From: Clostridium bornimense
Lineage (GTDB): Bacteria > Bacillota > Clostridia > Clostridiales > Clostridiaceae
Assembly (NCBI RefSeq): GCF_000577895.1
Contig: NZ_HG917868.1
Coordinates: forward strand, 620,001 to 684,000
DNA: 64,000 bases
Reading direction: 5' to 3'
A model generated the notes under the pieces. That model made no database searches, was not told the origin of the DNA, and saw nothing but the letters and a program-made list of their open reading frames with translations. Positions 28,431 through 37,493 of this stretch are shown here, piece after piece. The translations under genes were made by a program, and so were the position numbers. Within the stretch, counting starts at the first letter, position 1; each line of letters opens with the position of its first letter.

Positions 28431-29216
28431 ATGAAGTTATTAACAGTTAACTGCCATTCATGGCAAGAATCTGATCAAGAAAAGAAGATAGAGATACTAG
28501 CTAATAGAATAAAAAAAGAGCAGTATGATGTTATTACTCTTCAAGAAGTTAGCCAATTAATAAAATCAGATATAATTTTTGAAAATATAAAGCAGGATAA
28601 TTACTTAGTTGTTTTAAATGAAACATTAAAAAAGATAGGATGTAATAATTATAGCTTTGTGTGGGATTATTCCCACATAGGCTATGATATATATGAAGAA
28701 GGTATAGGTATACTAACTAGACATCCAATTGTAAACACTGAAAGTTTCTTTATATCTCAAGGTGAAGATAGAAACTATTGGAAAACTAGAAAAATATTAA
28801 AGGCAACTATTAATTTAGATGGTACTGAAACAGATTTTTATACTTGTCATTTAGGATGGTGGAAAGATGAAGAAGAACCATTTAAATATCAAGCTGATAA
28901 ACTTCTAAGTAAAGATTCAAAAGATAGATTATCATTCTTCATGGGTGATTTTAATAATAATGCCAACGTTAGAAATGAAGGCTATGATTATCTAATATCA
29001 CAAGGATTAAAAGACACATTTACTCTTGCGGATACAAAAGATTCAGGTGTTACTGTAAAAGGTAAAATTGATGGATGGGAAAAAAATAAAATTGATATGA
29101 GACTTGATATTATATTTGCTAATAGAGAGATATCAGTAAAAAATTCATCAGTAGTATTTAATGGAGATAATGAAGAAGTTGTTTCAGACCACTATGGGGT
29201 AGAAGTAACTATATAA
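28431..29216 (+). CDS. Endonuclease/exonuclease/phosphatase-family hydrolase
   Basis: A 261-residue cytosolic protein of the metal-dependent EEP (DNase I-like) superfamily. VNCHSW (about 5-10), LQEVS (about 42) with the metal-binding glutamate, FMGDFNNN (about 166-173) and the C-terminal SDHYGVEV (about 252) are in the family order. It starts 5 bases after the PTS stop and uses a ribosome site inside the PTS gene end (GGAGTG), so the two are translationally coupled. Linked to a PTS gene, a role in dephosphorylating a sugar phosphate or other phosphodiester is more likely than DNA repair, but this is inference. Confidence 0.75.
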   Translation: MKLLTVNCHSWQESDQEKKIEILANRIKKEQYDVITLQEVSQLIKSDIIFENIKQDNYLVVLNETLKKIGCNNYSFVWDYSHIGYDIYEEGIGILTRHPIVNTESFFISQGEDRNYWKTRKILKATINLDGTETDFYTCHLGWWKDEEEPFKYQADKLLSKDSKDRLSFFMGDFNNNANVRNEGYDYLISQGLKDTFTLADTKDSGVTVKGKIDGWEKNKIDMRLDIIFANREISVKNSSVVFNGDNEEVVSDHYGVEVTI

Positions 29217-29228
29217 AAAAGATAAATA

Positions 29229-29275
29229 GGAAGTGAAGAGCATAAATAGAAATTGTTCTTCACTTCCTTATTTTT
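29229..29275 (+). terminator. Rho-independent terminator
   Basis: GGAAGTGAAGA pairs perfectly with TCTTCACTTCC, followed by TTATTTTTT. It ends the operon of the first PTS gene and the EEP hydrolase. Confidence 0.8.
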
Positions 29276-29297
29276 TGTTTATTATGAACAACGCAGA

Positions 29298-29395
29298 GTA
29301 AATGTGAAAAATTTTCCTTAGAAAGGAATTTTATTATAGCTCTGAGGCATGCATAGCGTTTTCATATTTAGTATAGATTCAATAATCACATTTAC
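29298..29395 (+). repeat. Small inverted-repeat element
   Basis: GTAAATGTGA at 29298 and TCACATTTAC at 29386 are perfect inverted repeats 98 bp apart from end to end, with an inner hairpin AAAATTTTCC/GGAATTTT. It may be a short MITE or a folded leader. The rest of the gap to the second PTS gene holds a cre-like site only. Confidence 0.4.
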
Positions 29396-29484
29396 TATGT
29401 ATTGTCTTTGTGTATTACATAAATATTAATAATATAACTATATAAATATACAAAAATTTGCCAATAATAATATGAAATCTTACG

Positions 29485-29500
29485 AATAAAACGTTTTCTC
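29485..29500 (+). promoter_or_regulatory. cre/operator-like palindrome before the second PTS gene
   Basis: AATAAAACGTTTTCTC is close to catabolite-responsive elements and to LacI-family operators with a central CG. It differs from the GCAAWCGNTTG core of the first PTS gene, so CcpA may be the main regulator here. Confidence 0.4.
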
Positions 29501-29575
29501 TTTTAGATGAATACAATATATGGTATCATATTCACATAAGTTGTAATAATTCAATGATTATGGGAGATGATGTTA

Positions 29576-31225
29576 ATGGGAAAGACTAAATTAGGATCAT
29601 TTGATTTCTGGCAAAAGTTTGGTAAGGCATTAATGGTAGTTGTAGCTGTTATGCCAGCAGCAGGTCTTATGATTTCTTTAGGAAAACTAATAGGAATGAC
29701 CTCTGATGCAACCGTTATTGCAACAATAGCTTCAGTTGTAGAAGATATTGGTTGGGGAATTATAGGGAATTTAAACATATTATTTGCAGTAGCTATAGGT
29801 GGATCTTGGGCAAAGGAACGTGCTGGAGGAGCATTTGCTGCTTTAATAGCATTTATACTTATTAACAGGATTACAGGAACAGTTTTTGGAGTAACTTCTG
29901 ATATGCTTAGCAAAGAAGGAGCAACAGTAAACTCACTGTTAGCTGGTGCATTACCAGTAGGAGATTATTTTACTTCTGTGCTAGGAGCGCCGGCCCTTAA
30001 TATGGGAGTATTTGTAGGTATTATTTCAGGATTTTTAGGTGCAGTATTATATAATAAGTATTATAACTTTGATAAGTTACCACAAGCTCTTGGATTCTTT
30101 AATGGTAAACGTTTTGTTCCTTTTGTTGTTATTGCAGGATCAGTTGTTACTGCATTAATATTATCCTTAATATGGCCATTTGCTCAAGCAGGATTAAATG
30201 CTTTTGGAGAGTGGATTGCTAAGTCAAAGGATTCAGCTCCAATATTAGCACCATTTGTATATGGAACATTGGAAAGATTATTACTACCATTTGGATTACA
30301 CCATATGATTACTATTCCAATGAACTATACAGACTTAGGGGGAGTTTATACTTCTTTAGAAGGTGTAAGAGTTGCAGGACAAGATCCATTATGGTTAGCA
30401 TGGGTATCAGATTTAAATTCATTAAAAGACGCAGGAGATACATCAGCATATAATGCATTATTAAATGATATCACACCTGCAAGATTTAAAGTGGGACAAG
30501 TAATCTTATCTTGTGCATCTTTAATAGGTGTAGCATTTGCGATGTATAACAATGTAGATAAAGATAAAAAGGATAAATATAAATCAGTATTTTTCTCAGC
30601 TGCTCTTGCAGTATTCTTAACAGGAGTAACTGAACCAATAGAATTTATGTTTATGTTTATTTCACCAATACTATATGTTGTATATGCAGTAATAACAGGA
30701 CTTGGATTTGCATTAGCAGATATTATTAATTTAAGAATTCATGCCTTTGGCGCAATAGAATTATGTACACGTCTACCAATGATGTTTAAAGCAGGACTTG
30801 GATGGGATTTACTTAACTTCTTATTAGCATGTATAGCATTCTTCTTCATAAACTTTGTAGTATTTAATTTCTTAATAAAGAAATTTGATATTGGAACACC
30901 AGGACGTAAAGGAAACTATATCGATGATGAAACTACAAATACAAAGAATGAAGATAAAGTAGCTTCAGAAACAACTTCCTCTAATGATGAACAATGTATA
31001 AAGATTATTGAATTATTAGGTGGAAAAGAAAATATCGAAGATGTAGATGCTTGTATGACAAGATTAAGAGTCACAGTTAAGAATAAAGATTTAGTTGGAG
31101 ATGAAAAAGCTTGGAAATCTGCTGGAGCACTAGGACTTATCATAAAAGATAAAGGTGTTCAAGCTATATACGGGCCAAAAGCTGATGTGTTAAAATCAAA
31201 TATTCAAGATATACTTGGAATGTAG
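29576..31225 (+). CDS. PTS permease IIC-IIB, glucose/maltose family, paralogue
   Basis: 549 residues counted from ATG 29576, which aligns with the start of the paralogue (MGKTKLGSF against MKKFKLGSF) and has GGGAG at the right distance; ATGs at 29567 and 29570 overlap that ribosome site. The layout is the same: IIC membrane domain (VMPAAGLMISLGK, GALPVGDYF, LPFGLHHMI, GVTEPIEFMFMF), a variable acidic linker, and IIB with DVDACMTRLRV. No IIA domain. The gene has its own promoter region and terminator, separate from the first PTS operon. Differences are spread along the protein, so substrate preference may overlap. Confidence 0.88.
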   Translation: MGKTKLGSFDFWQKFGKALMVVVAVMPAAGLMISLGKLIGMTSDATVIATIASVVEDIGWGIIGNLNILFAVAIGGSWAKERAGGAFAALIAFILINRITGTVFGVTSDMLSKEGATVNSLLAGALPVGDYFTSVLGAPALNMGVFVGIISGFLGAVLYNKYYNFDKLPQALGFFNGKRFVPFVVIAGSVVTALILSLIWPFAQAGLNAFGEWIAKSKDSAPILAPFVYGTLERLLLPFGLHHMITIPMNYTDLGGVYTSLEGVRVAGQDPLWLAWVSDLNSLKDAGDTSAYNALLNDITPARFKVGQVILSCASLIGVAFAMYNNVDKDKKDKYKSVFFSAALAVFLTGVTEPIEFMFMFISPILYVVYAVITGLGFALADIINLRIHAFGAIELCTRLPMMFKAGLGWDLLNFLLACIAFFFINFVVFNFLIKKFDIGTPGRKGNYIDDETTNTKNEDKVASETTSSNDEQCIKIIELLGGKENIEDVDACMTRLRVTVKNKDLVGDEKAWKSAGALGLIIKDKGVQAIYGPKADVLKSNIQDILGM

Positions 31226-31230
31226 AAATT

Positions 31231-31283
31231 AAAAAAAGGCTTTCGTTAACAAACAAGAATTTGTTGGCGAAGGCCCTTTTTTT
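31231..31283 (+). terminator. Rho-independent terminator
   Basis: GGCTTTCG pairs with CGAAGGCC within a longer stem (outer A run with T run), followed by seven T. It ends the second PTS gene. Confidence 0.8.
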
Positions 31284-31285
31284 AA

Positions 31286-31625
31286 TTCGCAATTCACGAT
31301 TCACAATTGTGGTGGAAATTCCTGCGGAATTTCTGAGATTATAAGTATTATGTTATTGGTTTGTTATAAAGACTTATTTTATAATTAAACAGAGAGTATA
31401 ATACAGCCTTATATGAAGCTAATGAAAGTTGCACTTTCATATAGCATGCTCTATATCTTTATGGGATGAAGATATAGTTAAAGTACATATATTAGCATCT
31501 GTTCTAGTTAATTAGTGGTGAAGGATTATAGTATTTCTTTATTGTTCATTTCATCGGTACTGGCCGTCCGTAGAACTACAATATTTTCCTCACAGAGGAA
31601 AATTAACCTTAATTGTGAATTAGCT
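31286..31625 (+). repeat. Dispersed MITE-like element, copy 3
   Basis: About 340 bp bounded by GATTCACAATTGTGG at the left and AATTGTGAATT at the right. It shares GGAAATTCCTGCGGAATTTC (31314-31333), TGAAAGTTGCACTTTCA (near 31420) and the GTCCG...ATTTTCCTCACAGAGGAAAAT block with copies 1 and 2. No coding sequence. Confidence 0.7.
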
Positions 31626-31688
31626 GAATAAACATAGGTTTATATGATTAATTATGCAATACTCCTTTGGAATTTAAATTTGTAAGAT

Positions 31689-33224
31689 TTAACATAGTCT
31701 TTTCTTAATTCTATCTAAAATATTTTCTGGGTATTTTAGAATTTCCAAAATTCTAATGGCATTTGATGAAGGACAGATACCTTCTTTTAATTTATAGTCA
31801 AATGTCATTGATAAATCATCATTTATTGTTTCAGAGAAGTGATATAACTTATAATTTTCTAAAGATTTTGTTAGGTCAGAATCATGAGTAGCTATAAATG
31901 GAATACAATTACTTGAGGATAAGTAGTTGCAAATTTCAGTGGCAGCAGCAATTCTTTCAGTAGGATTAGTTCCTTTAAAAATCTCGTCTATAATACAAAT
32001 CATAGGAATGTCATCATTACAGTTATTAACTATGTATTGCACAGCCTCAGCTTCTTCTAGATAATAGCTTTTGCCAGATAATAAATCATCATTTCTACTG
32101 ATAGAAGTGAATATTTTCGAAATAGGAGCTATATAATTATCAGCAAATACTATACCTATAGTTTGAGATAAAATTACATTCAAACCTATACTTCTAAGAA
32201 ATGTAGACTTTCCCGCCATATTTGATCCTGTTAGAAGTATTCCATTATTATTAAGTGTGATGGAATTTTTAACACAGTTATTAATTATAGGGTTATAAAT
32301 ATTTTCTACAGAAAAAGTTTTATCATCAGTAAATGTAGGTATGCAGACAGAGTTATTATCTTTTATTTCGTTAATAGTTACAAGACTGTCTAAAGTACCT
32401 ATTATTTCTATCATTTTAATATAATCTTTCTTATTCCTATTTATTTTTTTAGCAATATATAAATAACCTAATGCTCTTGTACCAGTAAAAACATCTAATA
32501 AAGTAATAATAGTATCAGTACCTTGAAGAGGTTGACCAAGAAAATTACTGTAGAATTTAATATATTTAAATTAATTATAAAGATTTTTTAGAGTAGATAA
32601 TTCAACAGAAAACTCTGGAATATCTAGATTAGAGATATATTTTGCATTAGAAACAACTTTAGAGAGATATCTAAGAATTAGTATTTCTGAGTTAATTGAA
32701 TCGAAGAATACACCGCTTATATAAGGATAAATTAGTAAAGGAATAGCTAAAAGAAATAGTGCGGATATAGATTTAAAAGATAAAATTATAGTAAGTAAAG
32801 TTATTATAAAAGATATCAATGCAACGACAGTTACGAGAGTAGATGTTTTTAAAGGCTTAAATAGTATGTCGGAGAAGTTGTAGTATTTTAATGTTCCTAT
32901 AGAATTTAGATAATTTAACAATGATGATTTCTCAGGTGATGAATCTAAGGCATTAAGTTTTTTTCTTTTACTTAGTAATTCATCCTTATTAAAAATAGGA
33001 TTTCTAAGATTATTATATAAAATTTGTTCACCTAAAGAGGTTTTAAAGTAAGGACAAAAAAATTTAAAAAATATATTGTCTAGCATAAGGTCATTGAAGG
33101 TACCATCATCAATGCTAGTTTCTTTTTTTCCTTTTCTTAAAAAATATGAAGAAAACATGATTTTACTATCATGTAATTCTTCAAGCTCTAATAAAGATTT
33201 ACTGTAAGTTTCCATAAATAACAC
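31689..33224 (-). pseudogene. Membrane-bound MutS-like ATPase, split by one stop codon
   Basis: Two pieces (33224-32571 and 32414-31689) lie in the same frame; the sequence between them also reads through sensibly (FKYIKFYSNFLGQPL onward) except for one TAA at 32573-32571. Joined, they give about 511 residues: an N-terminal part with two membrane segments (about residues 130-170) and a C-terminal MutS ATPase domain with Walker A TGSNMAGKST, Walker B CIIDEIFKGTN and a family-typical THD. This matches MutS-related membrane proteins of clostridia, not the mismatch-repair MutS itself. Either a recent nonsense mutation or a sequencing error; two separate polypeptides are less likely because no ribosome site precedes the second part. 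Confidence 0.8.
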
Positions 33225-33235
33225 ACCCCTTAAAT

Positions 33236-34090
33236 TTATTCATCATCGGTAGTATTTTCAACATCTTTTCCATAAGATTTGGAAGGAGTTATCATTAGTT
33301 TATGGCCTTCTTTTTCTAAATCATCATACACTGATTTTGTTGGCATAAGCCACACTTCACCAGTTCCACTAAATACATTTAAAAGTCCTTCACCAGAGGC
33401 AGCCGAACCTATAAAAGTTTTTGTAGATTTTTCAACGGTAAGTTCTACATCTTCAGTTCTTAAAAATGAAAAATTACCATCAATTTTAAGAAAATCATCA
33501 CAAAGTCTAAATTTCATTATTTCATTGGCTGGTACTGGAGATTCTAATACTACAATACCTGATCCGGAAAGTTTAGTTTGAAATATTTGTTCATTACTAA
33601 ATAGAGATGATGATACTGAATTTAGTATTGCAGTAGATACATTAACGGAATTTTCACAGCAATAAAACATACCAGGTTCAACAATTATTTCTTCATCATC
33701 TAATTCTAAAAGAAGATAATGATTGAAGGAAGGTTCAAGGTAGATGGCACCTGATCCAGTGTATACAGGTTTTATCATAGATTCTTTATTTAATTTAGAA
33801 GAAATAAATTTCTTACCGATACCCAGTACCCCACCAATCTTAGATGCAATATCGATATCACCTTTTAAGAATGAAAGGGAACCTGATTCTAATTTAACAG
33901 CGGAGTCATTTAATAAGATTCTAACTTGTCTTAATTTAATATTACTATCTTTCATATATTTAAATGCAATAGCAGATTCTAAAGAGTTTCCGCCATTTAG
34001 CATAGGATATTCAAGAATTTCAAAACGAGAGTCATTTACCATAGCATCTATTATAGAAAAAGAATTTTCAAGAGAAAAATTTGATCTCAT
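33236..34090 (-). CDS. AIM24-family protein
   Basis: 284 residues with the repeated short-strand pattern of the AIM24/TIGR00266 family (YPMLNGGNSLESAIAFKYMKD near the start; SGSGIVVLESP near residue 185; GEGLLNVFSGTGEVWLMPT near residue 245). Members form a TRAP-like beta barrel; the bacterial role is not settled. AAGGAGGTG precedes the ATG. The MutS-like gene starts 11 bases after its stop, so they form one operon. It is read away from the acyltransferase at 34325. Confidence 0.85.
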   Translation of the reverse strand: MRSNFSLENSFSIIDAMVNDSRFEILEYPMLNGGNSLESAIAFKYMKDSNIKLRQVRILLNDSAVKLESGSLSFLKGDIDIASKIGGVLGIGKKFISSKLNKESMIKPVYTGSGAIYLEPSFNHYLLLELDDEEIIVEPGMFYCCENSVNVSTAILNSVSSSLFSNEQIFQTKLSGSGIVVLESPVPANEIMKFRLCDDFLKIDGNFSFLRTEDVELTVEKSTKTFIGSAASGEGLLNVFSGTGEVWLMPTKSVYDDLEKEGHKLMITPSKSYGKDVENTTDDE

Positions 34091-34245
34091 TTAAGCACCT
34101 CCTTAGTTTAATATTATCATAAAAAAATAGAAGATTAAACCATATATAGATATAGCAATAGTCTACAAAAATTACATAGTAGTTAATATAATACATTATT
34201 ATAAAAAATTACTTTACTATAAAAGAAAAATATGTAAAATTATAT

Positions 34246-34291
34246 GTGAAGTATATATGAAGTATATATGAATTACATATGAATTACATAA
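34246..34291 (+). repeat. Short tandem repeat of an 11-base unit
   Basis: Two GAAGTATATAT units are followed by two GAATTACATA(T) units in the leader just before the acyltransferase gene. Copy number could vary by slippage, but no clear regulatory box is involved. Confidence 0.5.
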
Positions 34292-34324
34292 ATAAAAAAG
34301 AAACATTAGTGAAAGGAAAGAATT

Positions 34325-35425
34325 ATGGGATTAAGTAAAGAAGATACTAAAATGATGAAAGGAGTAGCATTATGGTTGATGTTTGCACATCATTTATTTC
34401 CTTTTCAAGATAGAATAGCACCAGGAAATGAATTTTTACCCTTAATAAGATTTGGAGATACTAATTTAGCATACATTATAGGACATGCAGGTAAGCTATG
34501 CGTAGCTATATATTTATTTTTAAGTGGTTATGGCTTATATATTACCGTGATGAAAAATGGTAGATTTACTATAACTAATGTTTTTAAACGTTTAAAGAAA
34601 TTATATATTAATTATTGGGTTATTTTATTTATTTTTGTTCCAATTGGATTTGTGATTGGGGTAAAAGTCTTTAATACGAGAGAATTTTTATACAACTTTT
34701 TGGCAATAGATTTAACATATAATGGGGAATGGTGGTTTTTAAAATTATATGTTCAATTAATAATATTATTTCCTATTATGAATAAAATAATTCGTAAAAA
34801 TCCATGGTTATCATTTTTAATTATTTTTATATTTTCAAAGTTAGGAAAGATAGCAACTTTAGTTGTAAATTCTAATCCGAATCTTGTATTTTTAAATAAT
34901 CATATGATATATAGAGATTTCATTACATTATTGTATTGGCAACCTATATTCTTTATGGGATGTCTATTTGTTAAATTTGATTCATTTACTAAGATGAAAG
35001 AAATCTTTAAAAAGATAAAATTACATAATAGGCTTGTATATATCACTATTTTTATAGTTATAATAGCGTCAAGATTTAAAATTGCAGACTTAACTTTTGA
35101 AAGTATGAGGTATGATTATCTATATACTCCGATATTGATTTATGTAACAATAAATATATTAAAAAGACAAAAATTAAAAAATATATTTATTTTTTTAGGA
35201 AACAATTCTACAAATATGTGGCTTACACATAGCTTTTTATGTTATCAATATATTCAAAATATAGTGTATATGCCTAAAATTCCAATATTAATTATGATAT
35301 GGTTAAGTATATTATTGATACCAATATCTTTTGGAATTAATAAAATAATTAATATGATTCAAATTATTGAATCTAAAATACTAAAAGCATTTTATAAAGT
35401 AAAAAATGTTAAGATACAATCATAA
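34325..35425 (+). CDS. Membrane acyltransferase (acyltransferase 3 family)
   Basis: 366 residues with about ten membrane segments. The N-terminal KGVALWLMFAHHLF carries the histidine of acyltransferase-3 proteins, which move acetyl or other acyl groups onto cell-surface polysaccharides or lipids. LFLSGYGLYI and GEWWFLKLYVQLI are also typical of the family. AAAGGAAAGAATT precedes ATG 34325. The next gene is a membrane glycosyltransferase, so both may act on surface glycans. The acceptor is unknown. Confidence 0.82.
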   Translation: MGLSKEDTKMMKGVALWLMFAHHLFPFQDRIAPGNEFLPLIRFGDTNLAYIIGHAGKLCVAIYLFLSGYGLYITVMKNGRFTITNVFKRLKKLYINYWVILFIFVPIGFVIGVKVFNTREFLYNFLAIDLTYNGEWWFLKLYVQLIILFPIMNKIIRKNPWLSFLIIFIFSKLGKIATLVVNSNPNLVFLNNHMIYRDFITLLYWQPIFFMGCLFVKFDSFTKMKEIFKKIKLHNRLVYITIFIVIIASRFKIADLTFESMRYDYLYTPILIYVTINILKRQKLKNIFIFLGNNSTNMWLTHSFLCYQYIQNIVYMPKIPILIMIWLSILLIPISFGINKIINMIQIIESKILKAFYKVKNVKIQS

Positions 35426-35603
35426 ATTAAGAATTTATAATTTAAAATTATATAGTTTATATGGTTAAATATAAACATAATTTTTTATTAAATCCATCTC
35501 TAAACTATGTGGTGATACAAAATTAACTCTAATAATATATAAGTAATTATTATATCAAAATTGGATATAGTATTATTGTAATAATAAAATTTGGAGGAAA
35601 AGA

Positions 35604-36908
35604 ATGTTTTCACTAAAAGAAGAGAGTAGAAAAACTAAAATTATATTAATATTAGTAACAGTTATTTTTATATTATTAGGTATATATGCAACATTTAAAT
35701 TTGGAAATAATACGTTATTAGGGAGCCTAGAGGTACCAGATAATGATGACGTAAAATTTATAAGAAGTGGATGGAATCTTTATGAAAGAGGTTACTATTC
35801 ATATCATTATCCAGAAAATAAGTCAGCATTTATGATGCCTGGGTTGCCTATTGTTATAGCAGCATGTACTGCTATTTTTGGAAAAATGGGAGCAATAACA
35901 GCAGTGAGGTTAATACAAGTATTTTTGCAAGCTATATCATTGCTTTTAGTATTTTTTATGGCTAAAAAAGTATTTAAAAATTCTTCTATATCACTTGTAG
36001 CGTTTATATTAGATGCACTATATTTGCCGAATTTATGGGCATCACAACTTATTTTAACAGAAACTATCTTTAAAACATTATTATTGTTGTTAATATATGT
36101 GACTATGTATGCTATAGAAACTAAAAAAACTATGTATTATGTTATAGGGGGAGTGCTATTAGGTGTATCCTCATATTTTAGGCCTCAAGTAGCACTTTTG
36201 CCAGTGTTAGTTTTAATAATGTGGATAATAAGCAGAAGATACAAGTTTTCTGAAATGGTAAAGTTTGCATCAATAGTAATAGTAATATTTATAGCTATAA
36301 TGGCTCCGTGGTGGATAAGAAATTATGTTGCTTTTGATAAAGTTATATTATTTACTTATGCAACAGGAAATCCAATGTTACAGGGTACATATATAAATTA
36401 TGATCAAAGTGTTAAAGATACAACAGATATAGAATATGGAATAGATCATGATAAGTTTCCTTATTATGATAGAGATGAATTTAAAAATAATGAGACAGAG
36501 GTAGCCTTATCTAAGGAGCGCTTTTGGAAGGTGTTAAAAAATGAACCATTGCGATATATAGGATGGTATACAATAGGAAAGACTGCTCATAATTGGATAA
36601 AACCATTTTATTGGGTTGAAATATATAATATTAGTTTAAATACTGTATTAGTATATCATCGCATTTTATTAATTTCAGCAATAATTGGATTTATATTCTA
36701 TTTATATAAGAGAGGAAGAAATTTAAACTTCTTATTTATATCTATGATTATATTGTACTTTAATTGCGTATATTTACCTTTTTATGCTTTTTCTAGATAT
36801 ATGTATCCAGTTACATCACTTATGATAATACTAGCGGCCTATGGTATTTATATGGTATATAAATTAATAAGAAATAATGGCTTTGATAAAACTAATATGG
36901 GAATATAA
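35604..36908 (+). CDS. Membrane glycosyltransferase (family 39/PMT type)
   Basis: 434 residues with around ten membrane segments. The first extracellular loop has the acidic pair PDNDDVKF (about 48-55) and a following tyrosine-rich stretch with MMPGLPIVIA, which matches dolichyl/undecaprenyl-phosphate-sugar mannosyltransferase-type enzymes of the GT39 (PMT_2) group. Such proteins move sugars from a lipid carrier to a surface acceptor on the outer face of the membrane. TTTGGAGGA precedes ATG 35604. No terminator separates it from the small gene at 36979, but that gene has its own promoter. Confidence 0.8.
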   Translation: MFSLKEESRKTKIILILVTVIFILLGIYATFKFGNNTLLGSLEVPDNDDVKFIRSGWNLYERGYYSYHYPENKSAFMMPGLPIVIAACTAIFGKMGAITAVRLIQVFLQAISLLLVFFMAKKVFKNSSISLVAFILDALYLPNLWASQLILTETIFKTLLLLLIYVTMYAIETKKTMYYVIGGVLLGVSSYFRPQVALLPVLVLIMWIISRRYKFSEMVKFASIVIVIFIAIMAPWWIRNYVAFDKVILFTYATGNPMLQGTYINYDQSVKDTTDIEYGIDHDKFPYYDRDEFKNNETEVALSKERFWKVLKNEPLRYIGWYTIGKTAHNWIKPFYWVEIYNISLNTVLVYHRILLISAIIGFIFYLYKRGRNLNFLFISMIILYFNCVYLPFYAFSRYMYPVTSLMIILAAYGIYMVYKLIRNNGFDKTNMGI

Positions 36909-36917
36909 AATATATAG

Positions 36918-36946
36918 TTGAAATTCTTGGTAAAAAATGGTATACT
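36918..36946 (+). promoter_or_regulatory. Promoter of the 2TM gene
   Basis: TTGAAA, a 17-bp spacer and TATACT, ending 32 bases before the GTG start. A strong match to the vegetative consensus. Confidence 0.6.
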
Positions 36947-36978
36947 ATTTTAGTAGTAATTATTTAAGGAGGATTATT

Positions 36979-37278
36979 GTGTACGATAATCAATTAACTG
37001 ATGAGCAACTATATACTATGGCAAAGAAGAGAGTAGAGGAGAAAAAAGATTTTTTCTTTCATCTCATTATTTACATATCAATAAGTATAATTATATGGAT
37101 TATTACAATTAGCGAATCAGGAAAAATAATAATTCCAATGTCAACTACTGTAGGTTGGGGTATTGGAGTATTAAATCAAGGAATCAACTTATTCTATAAC
37201 GAAAAATCTGGTTCAGTAGAAAAAGAATTTATGAAGTTAAAAAGAAATTTTAGTGAAATTGAGCCGGTAGAAGAATAA
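36979..37278 (+). CDS. 2TM-domain protein
   Basis: 99 residues counted from GTG 36979, which follows AAGGAGG by six bases. Residues about 12-25 (YTMAKKRVEEKKDFF) lead into two membrane segments (about 26-45 and 54-72) and a charged C-terminal tail with conserved YNEK. This fits the 2TM domain family, often found alone or next to sensor kinases; function unknown. It is monocistronic with its own promoter and a terminator. Confidence 0.8.
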   Translation: MYDNQLTDEQLYTMAKKRVEEKKDFFFHLIIYISISIIIWIITISESGKIIIPMSTTVGWGIGVLNQGINLFYNEKSGSVEKEFMKLKRNFSEIEPVEE

Positions 37279-37361
37279 TTAATAGTTAATTATTATCAGT
37301 TGTGACATTAGTCATAAACTGAATAATTTATAAAAATTTCTCCAGAATTTTTAAATAGAAA

Positions 37362-37410
37362 AGAGCTATGACAAGAATTTTATAAAATTTGTATGTCGTA
37401 GCTTTTTTTT
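37362..37410 (+). terminator. Rho-independent terminator
   Basis: GAGCTATGACA with inner AATTTT pairs with AAAATT and TGTCGTAGC, followed by eight T. Confidence 0.75.
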
Positions 37411-37493
37411 ATTAACAATATAAATATAGACATATTAAGTAAAAATAAGTAAGATTGATATAAATAATTATTAAATGGAAGAGGACTGATAAT

